DNA from: Leishmania martiniquensis
Taxonomy: Eukaryota; Euglenozoa; Kinetoplastea; Trypanosomatida; Trypanosomatidae
Direction of reading: 5' to 3'
DNA: 64,000 nucleotides
Assembly (NCBI RefSeq): GCF_017916325.1
Contig: NC_090144.1
Coordinates: 96,001 to 160,000, forward strand
Shown here: positions 19,936-29,655 of the stretch, piece after piece
How the letters are laid out: every line of letters starts with the position of its first letter
Position numbering within the stretch: position 1 is the stretch's first letter
Notes under the pieces: generated by a model
Seen by the model: the letters and a program-made list of their open reading frames with translations, nothing else
Told to the model about the DNA's origin: nothing
The model's database searches: none
Program-made: the position numbers and the translations under genes

Positions 19936-20844
19936 GCACTCGGAGCCATGCATGCAGGGGTGTCCAGTGGAACGGCTCTCTCTTTCTATCCTCCTCCCTC
20001 TTTGCTCGCGTGCTCCCCCCCCAAAGACGAGGACGAGTGAGAAGTTGTTAAGAGGAAGTTTCCGGTGCAGCAGTGGTGCGCTTCACGGAGAGAGAGACGC
20101 GCACGCGCTTTCACAGCAGAGTCGTGAAGTGATCGTGCTGCGGCTCTCAATCATTGGCCGCCCGCCGCGGAACTGACCCTCCGCAGTGGTGTACGAGTGT
20201 ATCCACATGTGCCTAGAGTGTGTAGGGTTGGGGCTGGGGGGGAAGGGGGGGATGTGCAGGCATTGACAGGCACGACGGTTCGAGTCAGGCTGGCATGGCC
20301 GCTGTTCCTCGCCTTCGCCGTCACGGTCTTTACCACAGGCCACCTCCCTCTCTTCTCCCTCCTTCCTCCGGCTGCGGCGTTTCGCCGTTACATCTACTCC
20401 TGCGCGGTCTCCCACCACCACCGCCTCTCTGCCTCTTCGCCTCCCTCCTTCCCCCGAGTGCCTTACCTTTCCCTTTCTCAAAAAAACGAACCCGCTGCTC
20501 CATAGCATTCAGCAGCGCACCAATACGAGCGGACGCATAGACACTCGTGAAGAGGCGGGCGTAAGCGCTGACAAGGCGGGGGAGAGGCACACGCGCTCTC
20601 TCATTCTCAAGCCTTGTTGCTCGGTGAGAGAGAGGGGGGCGGGCGGGACAACGGGAAGGGCGCGGCAAACGGAGAAGCAATCGGAAAGGCGAGCGGGAAG
20701 GAGTCAGGTGCCTCTTCCTCCTCATCTCCCTGCACTCCTCGACGCACTGGTACATACTGTCACAGAGCACCGCCCTCCCCCTCCCCCCGTCCCCATCCCC
20801 ATCCCCATCCTCCTCTCGCCTCCAAAGTGCTCGGCAGCAGCCAA
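19936..20844 (+). other. Intergenic region before the CDK gene
   Basis: No gene supported. Tracts of CT at 20340-20470 and 20708-20740, and a CCCCAT-type run at about 20790-20815, lead to an AG at 20826-20827 that is the likely SL acceptor for the kinase. Confidence 0.55.
20770..20827 (+). promoter_or_regulatory. Spliced-leader trans-splice signal for CDK gene
   Basis: A C/T-rich tract, including three CCCCAT units, ends in CTCCAAAG; its AG is at 20826-20827. No ATG lies between it and 20845, so it supports 20845 as the initiator. Confidence 0.55.
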
Positions 20845-23484
20845 ATGCAGCCGCAGCCGCAGCCGCGCAGCAGCAATCGCGGCTCTGCGCCGGAGATATG
20901 TGAGGGGAACAGTTATGTAAAAGCGATCTTGGTGGAGGAGGAAGAGGGGGGAGAAGATGAGGTGAGCACGGGCTGTGGTAGAGGTCCAAGCCTCGGCGGT
21001 GGCGGCGGTGGCACCAGCTGCGTCGGCAACTCGCCCCTCACTTCCAGTTCCGGCTGCAGTGCGCACGAAGCCCAGCCACCGCCCGCGGTGGCTACAGTGG
21101 CAACGGCGCAGTTGGGACTCTTCACGCCAAGTATAGGCGAGCCTTTGTATCGTGAGCAGGCGCAGTTCCACCGCACGCAGAGCAGAGAGACCGAGGCACT
21201 ACCTAACCCGCCACAACTGTATTCAGTTCTCGCTGGCGCCCCCGGGGCGGTGGATAGTGGTTGCAGGGCAAGCACGGCCCGCGTCATGCGACTGAGCGCC
21301 GTCGCGACGTCCCTGCCCTCCTCTGCATCTCCGCATGTTGTGGCCCATCACACGCTACGCCTCCGACCCTCGATCGACTCACCCCTACCCCCTCCAAATG
21401 CGCCACAGCGCCAAGAGCAGGGTGACGCAGAGGACGGGGCACCTCCGTCAAAGCGGCTTCGATCGTATATGGGTAAGCCCACCGACCCTACAGCCACGCC
21501 TTCTTCGGCAGCGGGGCCCGGTGGTCTCGGCACCACAGGCGTCAGTGACAGCGGCGGCCGCGTCTTGCGGCTCTCGCTCTCAAGCAACAGCCTCGCTCAA
21601 GCGCATACTGCACGAACGCTTGCTCAAGCGCCAGCGACAGTTTTAGGTGCCAGCGGTGGCCGGGGCGTTGGTGACGGTGCGACCACCACAACCGCCAGCG
21701 TCTCAGCGCATAGCAAGCCACTCCGGGAGGACAGAGAAGAAGCGGCAGACGGTACGAAGAGCACGGCTGAGGGCAACGAAGAGGCGCAGCGTGTGTCAGG
21801 CATGGCACCGCCTGGCTCCATAAATGCATCCTCATCTCTTCCATTGGCACTCCCAGCTTCTTCCACGGCCCCCAACCCTCAGACGCCCGCCATCAGTGCC
21901 GCATCTGCTGCCGCGAGCGGCACCTCGCGCGCTGCCCTTGTCCACGCACCAAACACAGGGCCGCCCCTCTCCGCTTTCGTGGCGCCAGCCGTTTCACCGC
22001 AGCAGCAGACACGGCCGGCCGTACCCGTCGCGGCCCCTTCCGGCGCGATAGGGACGAACAGCTTCCCGCGCCTACGTTCGCTGACCCCCACGCCGTACCC
22101 CGGCGCGCAGGGGTCCCCATGCCGGCGCCACCGCTTTGTGGGGGTAAGCCTCCCCGGTGCTCCGCCACCGCCCATCGACTTCGGCTCCGTCCAGCGCACC
22201 GTGAAAGAAATCTACGAGGTGCACGAGAAGCTCAGCGAGGGCACTTACGGCGAGGTCTTCAAGGGCGTCGACAAGCGAACCGGGGCGGTGGTGGCGCTGA
22301 AGCGCCTCAAGATGCTCAGCACTCATCAGGGCTTTCCCCAAACCTCGCTGCGGGAGGTCATCGCCCTTCGGCACATCCAGAGCCAGCGTGAGCGGCTCGA
22401 GGAGCGACTGCGCAACGACGCACATCACCGTGCCACGGGCGTCGTTGCCGACCCTCTCGCAGAGGTCTCGCAACTTTGCGATGTTCTCCTCTTCGATCGG
22501 CAGCAGCGGGACATTGTGCTTGTATTCGCCTACGCCACAGCGAGTCTGGCTGGCCTGTGTCGCCGCCAGTTCGCCTTTACACCATCGGAGATGGCCTTCC
22601 TCATGAAGAAGCTCCTCGTTGCGGTGCGTAAGCTCCATGAAATGCGCATCATTCATCGAGACATCAAGTCTGACAACGTGCTGATAACAAGCGAGGGCGA
22701 AGTGCAGCTAACCGACTTTGGGCTGTGCTCCATCGTCGCGTCCGGGTCGTCGCGGTCTGGGGCGCATGTGTGGCGGACACCGAGTGTCATTACCCTGGCC
22801 TACCGTCCTCCAGAGATGCTTCTGGGTAGTACTGCGTATGATGAGAAGGTTGATGTGTGGTCGCTTGGGTGCCTGCTCGCCCAGATGCACCTCCACGAGC
22901 CTCCTTTCTATAGGCACCGCGTGCAGGCACAGCAGCAGCAGCGACGTGCGCCAGAGCGAACGGCGGCCACGGAGTTGGAGCAGCTCTCCCGTATCACAGA
23001 AGTGCTGGGGCCGCTGCCGCCGGTGCGCGTTTACCACCCCGATGCGTGTCAGCACATACGTGTTCTGGAGCAGCTGGAGATCCAAGGGCGCCTTGCTGAG
23101 TCTGGGCGAGCCGCGCAGCCAGCGAACTGGGGCAGGTTGCAGGCCATCTTCGAGCCTAGCTTCCTGTATCAGCAGTTCCACGGCTTTCGAGGTTGGTTTG
23201 AGGCGGAGCTGGAGCGCTCGCGGCACCAGCCGCATCGTAGGCCCACGCAAGCTTGCATGGACGTGATGTGTGCCGCCTTGCAGCTCGACCCGCAGCAGCG
23301 CCCCACCGCGGCAGAGCTGCTGCGCATGCCGTACTTCACCACCCTAGATGACGCCCCGTTGCTTGGCAGCTATCAGCGGCTCCTCCCCGCTACACCGGAG
23401 CGGGAAGCTGAGGTACGCCGCGGCTTCATGTTGAAGGTGCAACGATGTGGGGACAGCCACACCCAGCGCCGTCCGCATCAGTGA
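20845..23484 (+). CDS. CDK-family kinase (PITSLRE-like, possible CRK9-type)
   Basis: 879 residues with a ~450-residue disordered N-terminus and a C-terminal kinase domain from about 456 to 855. Catalytic elements are intact: Gly-rich loop with EGTYGEVF (466-471 region, first Gly replaced by Ser), ATP-contact K486 in ALKRLK, helix-C Glu E504 in PQTSLREV, HRDIKSDN (D606), DFG (624-626), and T645 in the activation loop aligned with the CDK T160 site (RTPSVITLAYR). The PQTSLRE helix resembles PITSLRE/CDK10-CDK11 and transcriptional CDKs. About 35 extra residues lie between helix C and strand 4, and about 25 more in the C-lobe (a Q-rich stretch and AAT). Trypanosomatid CRK9 and CRK12 are relatives with roles in transcription and trans-splicing; I cannot separate them here. 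The start is the first ATG; the open frame continues upstream from TTG. Confidence 0.85.
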   Translation: MQPQPQPRSSNRGSAPEICEGNSYVKAILVEEEEGGEDEVSTGCGRGPSLGGGGGGTSCVGNSPLTSSSGCSAHEAQPPPAVATVATAQLGLFTPSIGEPLYREQAQFHRTQSRETEALPNPPQLYSVLAGAPGAVDSGCRASTARVMRLSAVATSLPSSASPHVVAHHTLRLRPSIDSPLPPPNAPQRQEQGDAEDGAPPSKRLRSYMGKPTDPTATPSSAAGPGGLGTTGVSDSGGRVLRLSLSSNSLAQAHTARTLAQAPATVLGASGGRGVGDGATTTTASVSAHSKPLREDREEAADGTKSTAEGNEEAQRVSGMAPPGSINASSSLPLALPASSTAPNPQTPAISAASAAASGTSRAALVHAPNTGPPLSAFVAPAVSPQQQTRPAVPVAAPSGAIGTNSFPRLRSLTPTPYPGAQGSPCRRHRFVGVSLPGAPPPPIDFGSVQRTVKEIYEVHEKLSEGTYGEVFKGVDKRTGAVVALKRLKMLSTHQGFPQTSLREVIALRHIQSQRERLEERLRNDAHHRATGVVADPLAEVSQLCDVLLFDRQQRDIVLVFAYATASLAGLCRRQFAFTPSEMAFLMKKLLVAVRKLHEMRIIHRDIKSDNVLITSEGEVQLTDFGLCSIVASGSSRSGAHVWRTPSVITLAYRPPEMLLGSTAYDEKVDVWSLGCLLAQMHLHEPPFYRHRVQAQQQQRRAPERTAATELEQLSRITEVLGPLPPVRVYHPDACQHIRVLEQLEIQGRLAESGRAAQPANWGRLQAIFEPSFLYQQFHGFRGWFEAELERSRHQPHRRPTQACMDVMCAALQLDPQQRPTAAELLRMPYFTTLDDAPLLGSYQRLLPATPEREAEVRRGFMLKVQRCGDSHTQRRPHQ

Positions 23485-24603
23485 CATCCATCACATCAGC
23501 AGCAACGGAGAGGGGAAAGAGCAGGCAGGGGGGGGGCGAGGCGCGAATAATTTGCCTCATGGCGTTTTTGGTACGTGTAGCTGTTCTCCAGCTGATAAAG
23601 AAAAGCGATGGGGACGCAAAGGGCATCAGCCTTTAAACCTCGAAATAGGCCGCAATTTTTTTTTTAGTACGGCCATCAAGGAAACCGGAAATTCGCAGAG
23701 CTTTCCATCTCTCTTCATCGGCAACTTCACCCCCTCCCTCCGAGTGCCCCTTTTTTCTCGTTGCCGCACGTTCCCTCCCTCCCCCTCCCCCCAATCCACT
23801 CATCCCCTCTAGGATACGCTCTCTTCAAGGGAGGAACAGATTCGTGTGTGAGTGTAAGTGCCGGAGGGGGGCGGAGAAATCCGCTCCATGTGCTTACCCC
23901 TTCCCTTTCGACAGTGCGCGCGGCGTTTTGCGTGCCGCCTTGGCCCAGCCGCGTGCCCTCCCTTGTCTCCTCCCGTCCCCCCCCCTTCCCGACATTCTGT
24001 CCCGCTACCACTCTCATGCCGCATTCCTCTCCGCATCTGACCTTCGGCGCCTCGAGCATCCGCACTTGCGGTCCTCACATGGAGACAGACAACAGAGTGA
24101 GCAAAGCACACTTGCACACACGCCGACTGACTCACTCATCGCTGACACCATCACCATTCCTGTTGCGCGCATCGTCATACACGCGGGCGCTTATAGTCAC
24201 TTCCTTCTCGTTTCCTCTCCACATGTAGGCATCCCCCAGCGGCAGCACCTCACTTGTGCAACCGCTCTCTCTCTCTCAGCCATCATACCTTTTTGTGGCC
24301 AGCCGCTTACTTGGCGGGGCTTATACGTCTCCCTCCAGGTAAACGCCGTCGCATCTTGACTGACCTCCTCCCTGCTCCGTTTTCGCGGTACTTTGTCACC
24401 ACTGTTGGCATCATTCGGCGCGACATGTCCGGTGCTCGCTCTTGCGCACGCTGCTGCTTCACCCCTACTCCTCCTCCTCCCCACCGCAACTCGCCTGGCT
24501 GTTGCGGCGTCTTGTTAGTAGTGTGTCTCGGTCGTTTTTTCGAAGAGGAGACGGGCTCAGGTGAGGGTTAGGGGGGGTCTGCCGTGAAGGAGGAGGCGAC
24601 ACG
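23485..24603 (+). other. Intergenic region before the CHASE/pseudo-cyclase array
   Basis: No gene supported. A T run at about 23657-23665, CT-rich tracts at 23775-23810 and 24390-24490, and an AG at 24517-24518 before the first array gene. Confidence 0.5.
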
Positions 24604-27372
24604 ATGCGCCGACAAACAGTAAATGGTCTTCGAACCTCAGGGGACACAGGAGGTCCGAAGAGTTTGCCGATACGTGCCCGCTCGCACGACGTGGGCAGCC
24701 GTGCACCCTGCCGCAGCGGCGAAGACCATGACGCCTCCTCTCGTAGCATGATTTGGAGGTCGCTGAGCTCACAAGCGGTGGCTGACGCATCCACGGAGCG
24801 CCCGTCTTGCCAGCAGCCGCGTCCTGCCATACTCACCGACCGCAAGCCTTCTCTGGACGCTCGAGCGTTTCCCGGAAAGGCGCAGGCAGCGCCTCCGAAA
24901 AAATTCTACATCATCGTTGTCTGCGTACTTGTCTGCATACTGATCATCTTCACTGGCATACTGGTACCGATGCTCGCCATACGGAGCAGCGCCGACGCCC
25001 GCAACGCCGAACTTCGAGAAAAGGAATACACGATCGGTAGTGCGTGGGCCTCCGTGTTGCGCACCATCATGATCGACGGCCTCGCCGCAGCGCGTGCGCT
25101 GGAGGGTTACGCGATGAGCACCTTCGCAGTTTTGGAGCCACCAGGCAACGAGTCTGTTGTACCTCCAAGAGAAAACACGACTGCGTATGTGAAAGGCTTC
25201 GAGCGCTTTGCGTCTCTAATTTCCTCGCAGAAACCTGCCGTGGCGCTGCAAGCCATCTGTCCTGACGGAGTCATCACCATGACGCACCCACATGATACAG
25301 AGTCCGTGGGCCGCAACTTACTGAGCCCAGACGACCCGACGAATCGATACAGGCCAACAACGATGGAGACAGTGGAATCGGGGCGCTACGCCATCGTTGG
25401 TCCGCGACGTACCACCATCGCCTCGCTTCGCCGCCTTTGGGTCGTCTTTACCCGCCTGCCCCTCTACATCAACACCTCCAGCGGCGCACCTCCTTCTCTC
25501 GAGAACTTTTGGGGATTTGTGCTACTCATCGTAAACGTAACCGGCGCACTCGATGTTATCCAGCTGGACAACCTTGCCCAGGCCACGCACCTGAACTACG
25601 CCCTCTACGATACGTCATCAAGCTCTGCTGACATGCACGTGATCGCCTCCTCTCTGCCACCGGACACAACCGAGGCGGAGTTGAAGGAGTTCATTGCCCA
25701 CAGTACCGCCATGGACATCCTCGCACCCCTCTCGACGCTACACATCGCGGTGCGCTCACGCGAGACGTACGTATCCCTCACCCCCGCTAATATCACCATC
25801 ATCATACTCTGGACTCTCTTCGGCTCCCTCCTGCTACTGGGCATCGCGATCGCCACCATTATGTGGTGCACGCGCGGCTACAACGCCGCAGCACACGCGC
25901 CCAAGATGGCGCCCTTCGCCATGCTCACCGTCGGCCCCTTCCGCGGCGAGGAGCTCTGGGATCTCGCTGCGGAGCAGATGGCCGAGGTAACGGAGCGACT
26001 CGATCGGGTGCTGGCGCAGCAGATGGTGCGCCATCACGCCTGCCAGATCCAGCAGGTGCACCCGCTCACCACATCGTACGTCACACGCAGCGTCGCGGCA
26101 GCCGTGCAGATGGCCTTCAGCACGATCGAGGAGCTGCAGCGCCACCCCATCAACGGCCCCTTGCGCGCTGTTCTCGGCAACGAGGGTCCCCTGCCGGTGT
26201 CCTACGCCGTGCACTGGTGCACCGACGCCGCGGTGCGCGTGGAGTCACTGAAAGGGACGTACCGCTACGAGGGCTGCGACGTTGTCTTTGGCGGCCGCAT
26301 GTGGGCCTTTGCCGCGCCCAACATCGTGACGGTCTCCGAGGCAGTGGCGCAGGCGCTGCCGCGCTTCGGACTGCGCAGCCTTGACGCGCGTCCGTACCGC
26401 ATGGTCAACGTGGCGCGCGCTACTCCGGTGAAGCAAGCCGGGAGTGGTACCGACGCAGGCATCACCGATGCAGCGGACTCCGTAAACAGAGGCGGTACCT
26501 CAATGCTGCACCTATTGGTAGACGCAGCGAAGGCACATCTTATTATAGCAGCAGAGGAGGCGACTGCTGCCGCCGCGGCAGCTGAGACAACGATGCCGCA
26601 GCTCATGATCGATACCGTTCAAGGAGTCAGCCCCCCATCTGGGCGAAAAACTCGTTTCAGATCGTCGAGCGGGGGGGTCGGGGCAGCCACGTCAGGCCTG
26701 CAGGATGTGCCCAGGCGTTCGATGAAAGCTGTTTTTACTGCCTTTACCAACTGGGATCCAGCAAGCACGGCGAAAAGGCGCTCAAGATCGACCCTCGCGG
26801 CGCAAGACCGTGGGCGCTCACCACTGCAGGGGCGCCTGGGTGGCTGCAGCCCTTTGAGCGACGGTGCTTTGCACACGGAACAGCAGCTCGTGGTGCCAAG
26901 TCAGCTTATTGTGGAGCGCACCGCGGCCTCGTCCCACAAGCGGCGTCTTGTACTCATTGAAGCCGATGCCGTCACACGTGCGCTGCTGCAGCCGCTGATC
27001 CCCCGCTCACTGGATGTGGCCCTGCGCGTTGCCTTTGACTACCAGTCCATCACCCTCAGCGTACGCTACGACGAGGTGCGTGTGCTGGTCTACTACTTCT
27101 ATTCCAGCTACAAGATCCTGTTCCGCCCGCTGGCGGCGCCGGAGCTGCACAACATCTTCCGTCGGCTGATGACGGCCTTCGGTGTGCCGCAGCAGGGCAT
27201 CCTCGAGCACCTGGCCGCGCGCGTTGCGATTCAGTGGCTGTCGCAGGTGCGCAAGATCAACGGTTTCATGCATCGTGGAGGCTCTCTCGAATGCAGTAGT
27301 CAATCGAGAAGCACGACGGCGTCCTCCGCTACGGGCAACAGCCCACCGGAGGCGCAGTCGCCGCTGACTTGA
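24604..27372 (+). CDS. CHASE-like/degenerate nucleotide-cyclase membrane protein, copy A
   Basis: 922 residues. A ~95-residue cytoplasmic N-terminus precedes TM1 (about 99-126). The following ectodomain (127-395) has the CHASE signature order: a helix with ALEGY, then PDGVITMTHP (220-229), GRNLL, the block AIVGP..., and an FWGFVLLIV strand. TM2 is at about 397-421. The cytoplasmic part (433-600) aligns with class III cyclases from APFAMLTVGP through AAVQMAF and VSYAVHW to GGRMW, but both metal-binding Asp positions are absent (FTDI is LTVGP, VGDS is HPLT), as is the transition-state Asn. It should therefore be non-catalytic. A variable Ser/Ala-rich linker leads to the conserved C-terminal block (788-873). 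The family is not recognised as a named protein; the domain reading is by eye. Role inferred: a sensor or dimerisation partner rather than a cAMP producer. Confidence 0.75.
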   Translation: MRRQTVNGLRTSGDTGGPKSLPIRARSHDVGSRAPCRSGEDHDASSRSMIWRSLSSQAVADASTERPSCQQPRPAILTDRKPSLDARAFPGKAQAAPPKKFYIIVVCVLVCILIIFTGILVPMLAIRSSADARNAELREKEYTIGSAWASVLRTIMIDGLAAARALEGYAMSTFAVLEPPGNESVVPPRENTTAYVKGFERFASLISSQKPAVALQAICPDGVITMTHPHDTESVGRNLLSPDDPTNRYRPTTMETVESGRYAIVGPRRTTIASLRRLWVVFTRLPLYINTSSGAPPSLENFWGFVLLIVNVTGALDVIQLDNLAQATHLNYALYDTSSSSADMHVIASSLPPDTTEAELKEFIAHSTAMDILAPLSTLHIAVRSRETYVSLTPANITIIILWTLFGSLLLLGIAIATIMWCTRGYNAAAHAPKMAPFAMLTVGPFRGEELWDLAAEQMAEVTERLDRVLAQQMVRHHACQIQQVHPLTTSYVTRSVAAAVQMAFSTIEELQRHPINGPLRAVLGNEGPLPVSYAVHWCTDAAVRVESLKGTYRYEGCDVVFGGRMWAFAAPNIVTVSEAVAQALPRFGLRSLDARPYRMVNVARATPVKQAGSGTDAGITDAADSVNRGGTSMLHLLVDAAKAHLIIAAEEATAAAAAAETTMPQLMIDTVQGVSPPSGRKTRFRSSSGGVGAATSGLQDVPRRSMKAVFTAFTNWDPASTAKRRSRSTLAAQDRGRSPLQGRLGGCSPLSDGALHTEQQLVVPSQLIVERTAASSHKRRLVLIEADAVTRALLQPLIPRSLDVALRVAFDYQSITLSVRYDEVRVLVYYFYSSYKILFRPLAAPELHNIFRRLMTAFGVPQQGILEHLAARVAIQWLSQVRKINGFMHRGGSLECSSQSRSTTASSATGNSPPEAQSPLT
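25862..26412 (+). repeat. 551 bp block shared with copy B
   Basis: Identical by eye to 30677-31227 (offset 4815). Both boundaries are abrupt, at the end of TM2 and at ...MVNV. See also the similar block in copy C (35455-35930), which is diverged. Confidence 0.9.
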
Positions 27373-29655
27373 CTGCGGCTAGCTGGCGCCTCTTGTTTGG
27401 TGTGGAGCGCCGCAGCGCCCCATGCCCCTCCTCCTCCCGCTCACGCACCTGCCCTGCCTTGCATGCACCCGAGTCAGGGGCGTGGCCCGTGGTGCGAGGG
27501 GCCCAGCGGATGAGGGAAAAGGGAACGGCGCGGTGTCCCGGCATGCAGCAGAATCAGCGCAGGTGGCTTCGTCGAAAGAGCGCCCGTCCACAACGTGACG
27601 GGGCGTCGGCTGAGCGGTAGTGAGGCAGCGACTCCTCCCTCACCTCCCGTCCTCTTTACCCAGCGCTCTCTGCCTCCGCTTCGTTGTTGGATTTCCTTTG
27701 TCGTCGTTGGCACACGCTCGCGCCGCCTCCTTCCTGCGAGGTCTGGTGCACGCGTACGCGTGTATGTGTGCATTCATTCTTATTTCTCTATACATGTATA
27801 TCAGTATCTACATCTATATATATATATATATACTGATGCGTGCGTGCGTGTGTGTCTGTGTGTGTGTGTGTGTGTGTCTGTCGTGACGTCATCGTGGGCA
27901 GTGCCCTTGTACTTCCCTCTTGCAGGGAGTGCTGTGACACCATTTCGCCACCCAACGCACGCACATGCGCGCATACATACACACACACACACCACGACAT
28001 CCTCCGCTGCTGCACTGCCCTTTTTCGTCTGTTTATGTATGTGCATGAGTATCTGTGTGTGTTCCCATTCTCCGCCCATTTACCTTTGTCTTCTACTTGT
28101 GTTTCTGCGTCTGTGTGTGCGTGTGCGTGTGTGTGTGAGGCCCTCCTCCACGCCCTGAATCTCTACGCCTCTCTTGAGGGTCAGGTGGAGGGCTGGAGAC
28201 GCTCAGGCAGTCCCCCACCCTCTATCCCGGCCAATAGCGGGCCGCCTCTGATCGGTGACAGAGTTGCGTGTCCGCAATACTGGGGGGGGGGGGTCAGGGC
28301 GGCCCCTCGCCACTGATGTCGGCGATCGGGTCGTTGTCCCTGTCGTGCCGGGGTGGCCCACGGCAGCGCATATGTCTTTACGATCTAAACGGTTGTCGAC
28401 GTGTCACCTTCGCTCGAGCGCGTTTCACCCGGTGGCGAGCAGCATAGCGGGCGCAGCTGTGACGCGGCCAGGGGTGAGTGGTGTTCAGCTTGCGTGAGCG
28501 GGGGCCGCTAAGTGAGCGCGCTCAAAGTGTTGATGTAGCTGGCGTGGACTGGTGTCCAGGACAGGGTGCACCTCTCCCTGCATACATGCGGGTGACGCTT
28601 TCTCTCTCCTTCGGTGTATGTGCGTGCACGAGAGCGCGAGCTCCAGCGCTTTCTCCCATCACCCCTCCTCTTTCCTCTCTTCCTGTCGCTATCTCTTCAT
28701 CAGAGCTCCTTGGGGGCCCGCGCGTAGGCCTCGGCACATTCGCTGAGAAGCTCCACACATTCCTTCAACTACCCGCGCAAGCACAGAACTTTGACACGAA
28801 CAGCAACCACCCCCGCACACACGCGCACTACCTCGTGCGGGTCACCGCCAACGGCCGACCCTCTCCGTTCAATTCGTTCGAAACCGACTCCACACACACA
28901 CACCACCTACGGCGCCATCGGCAAGCACCGCACCTTTTTTGTGTCTGTCCGCCTGTTTGTGTGTGTATGCGCGCGTGTGAGTGTGTGTTCGCTCGCTCGT
29001 TACCTCTGCCTTTTCTTCTTGTTCGTTCGCTTACTCGCCACCCCACCCCCTCCGTCTTGTGTCTGTTGATATTTGTGCGCGACTTGTGCCACTCAGTGCT
29101 GTTCATCTGCGTTCACGTACCCGCGTGCATTCATATTTATAATATTTATATTTATGTGTGTGTGTGCCTCTATGCGTATTCGCATGTTTTCCTTCTGCAG
29201 ATCGCTCTGCCGCTTCCTCTCCCCTCCCCTTCCCCTTCTCACCCCTCCTCTACCCTTTCCCTCAACGCACACACACGCACGGGTGTGTGCGCGCAGCAGT
29301 CGCTGAGAAGGCGGGCAAAAAAGGACGTGAAGTCCTCTTCCCCCCCGCCCCGCCCGCGTTGTTGCCGCTGTTTGGGCGCCTCTGCTTCATCTCTCTTTCT
29401 CTCGCTGTGTGTGTGTGTGTGCTTCGACCTCCTCTGCTAGCGCTTCGCCTACACCACCCCCTCTCCTCCCCCCTGCCCTTTCTGCGCAATTTTTGTGTGG
29501 TCATGTGTGTGTTTCAAGCATCAGCGCTTTTGTTTTCGTTCTCTGCTCCTCTTGCCGTTGCTTTCGTTTTGGTGCCTTGGCTGGTCGACTACCTGCGCCG
29601 GCCCATTTTGCCACCATAGCCGCCTTTCCACACTCCGTCGGACCTCACGGCCGGG
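27373..29655 (+). other. Intergenic region with dispersed repeat copy 2
   Basis: 2.3 kb without a supported gene. It holds a TA run at about 27814-27833, GT-rich tracts at 27840-27880 and 28110-28138, dispersed repeat copy 2 (28105-28513) and CT-rich tracts from 29205 to 29265 and 29440-29520 ahead of copy B. Confidence 0.55.
28105..28513 (+). repeat. ~405 bp dispersed repeat, copy 2 (SIDER-like)
   Basis: The direct repeat of 10419-10823, in the 5' flank of copy B. Its G run is 12 bases long against 10 in copy 1. It lies between copies A and B of the array. Confidence 0.75.
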
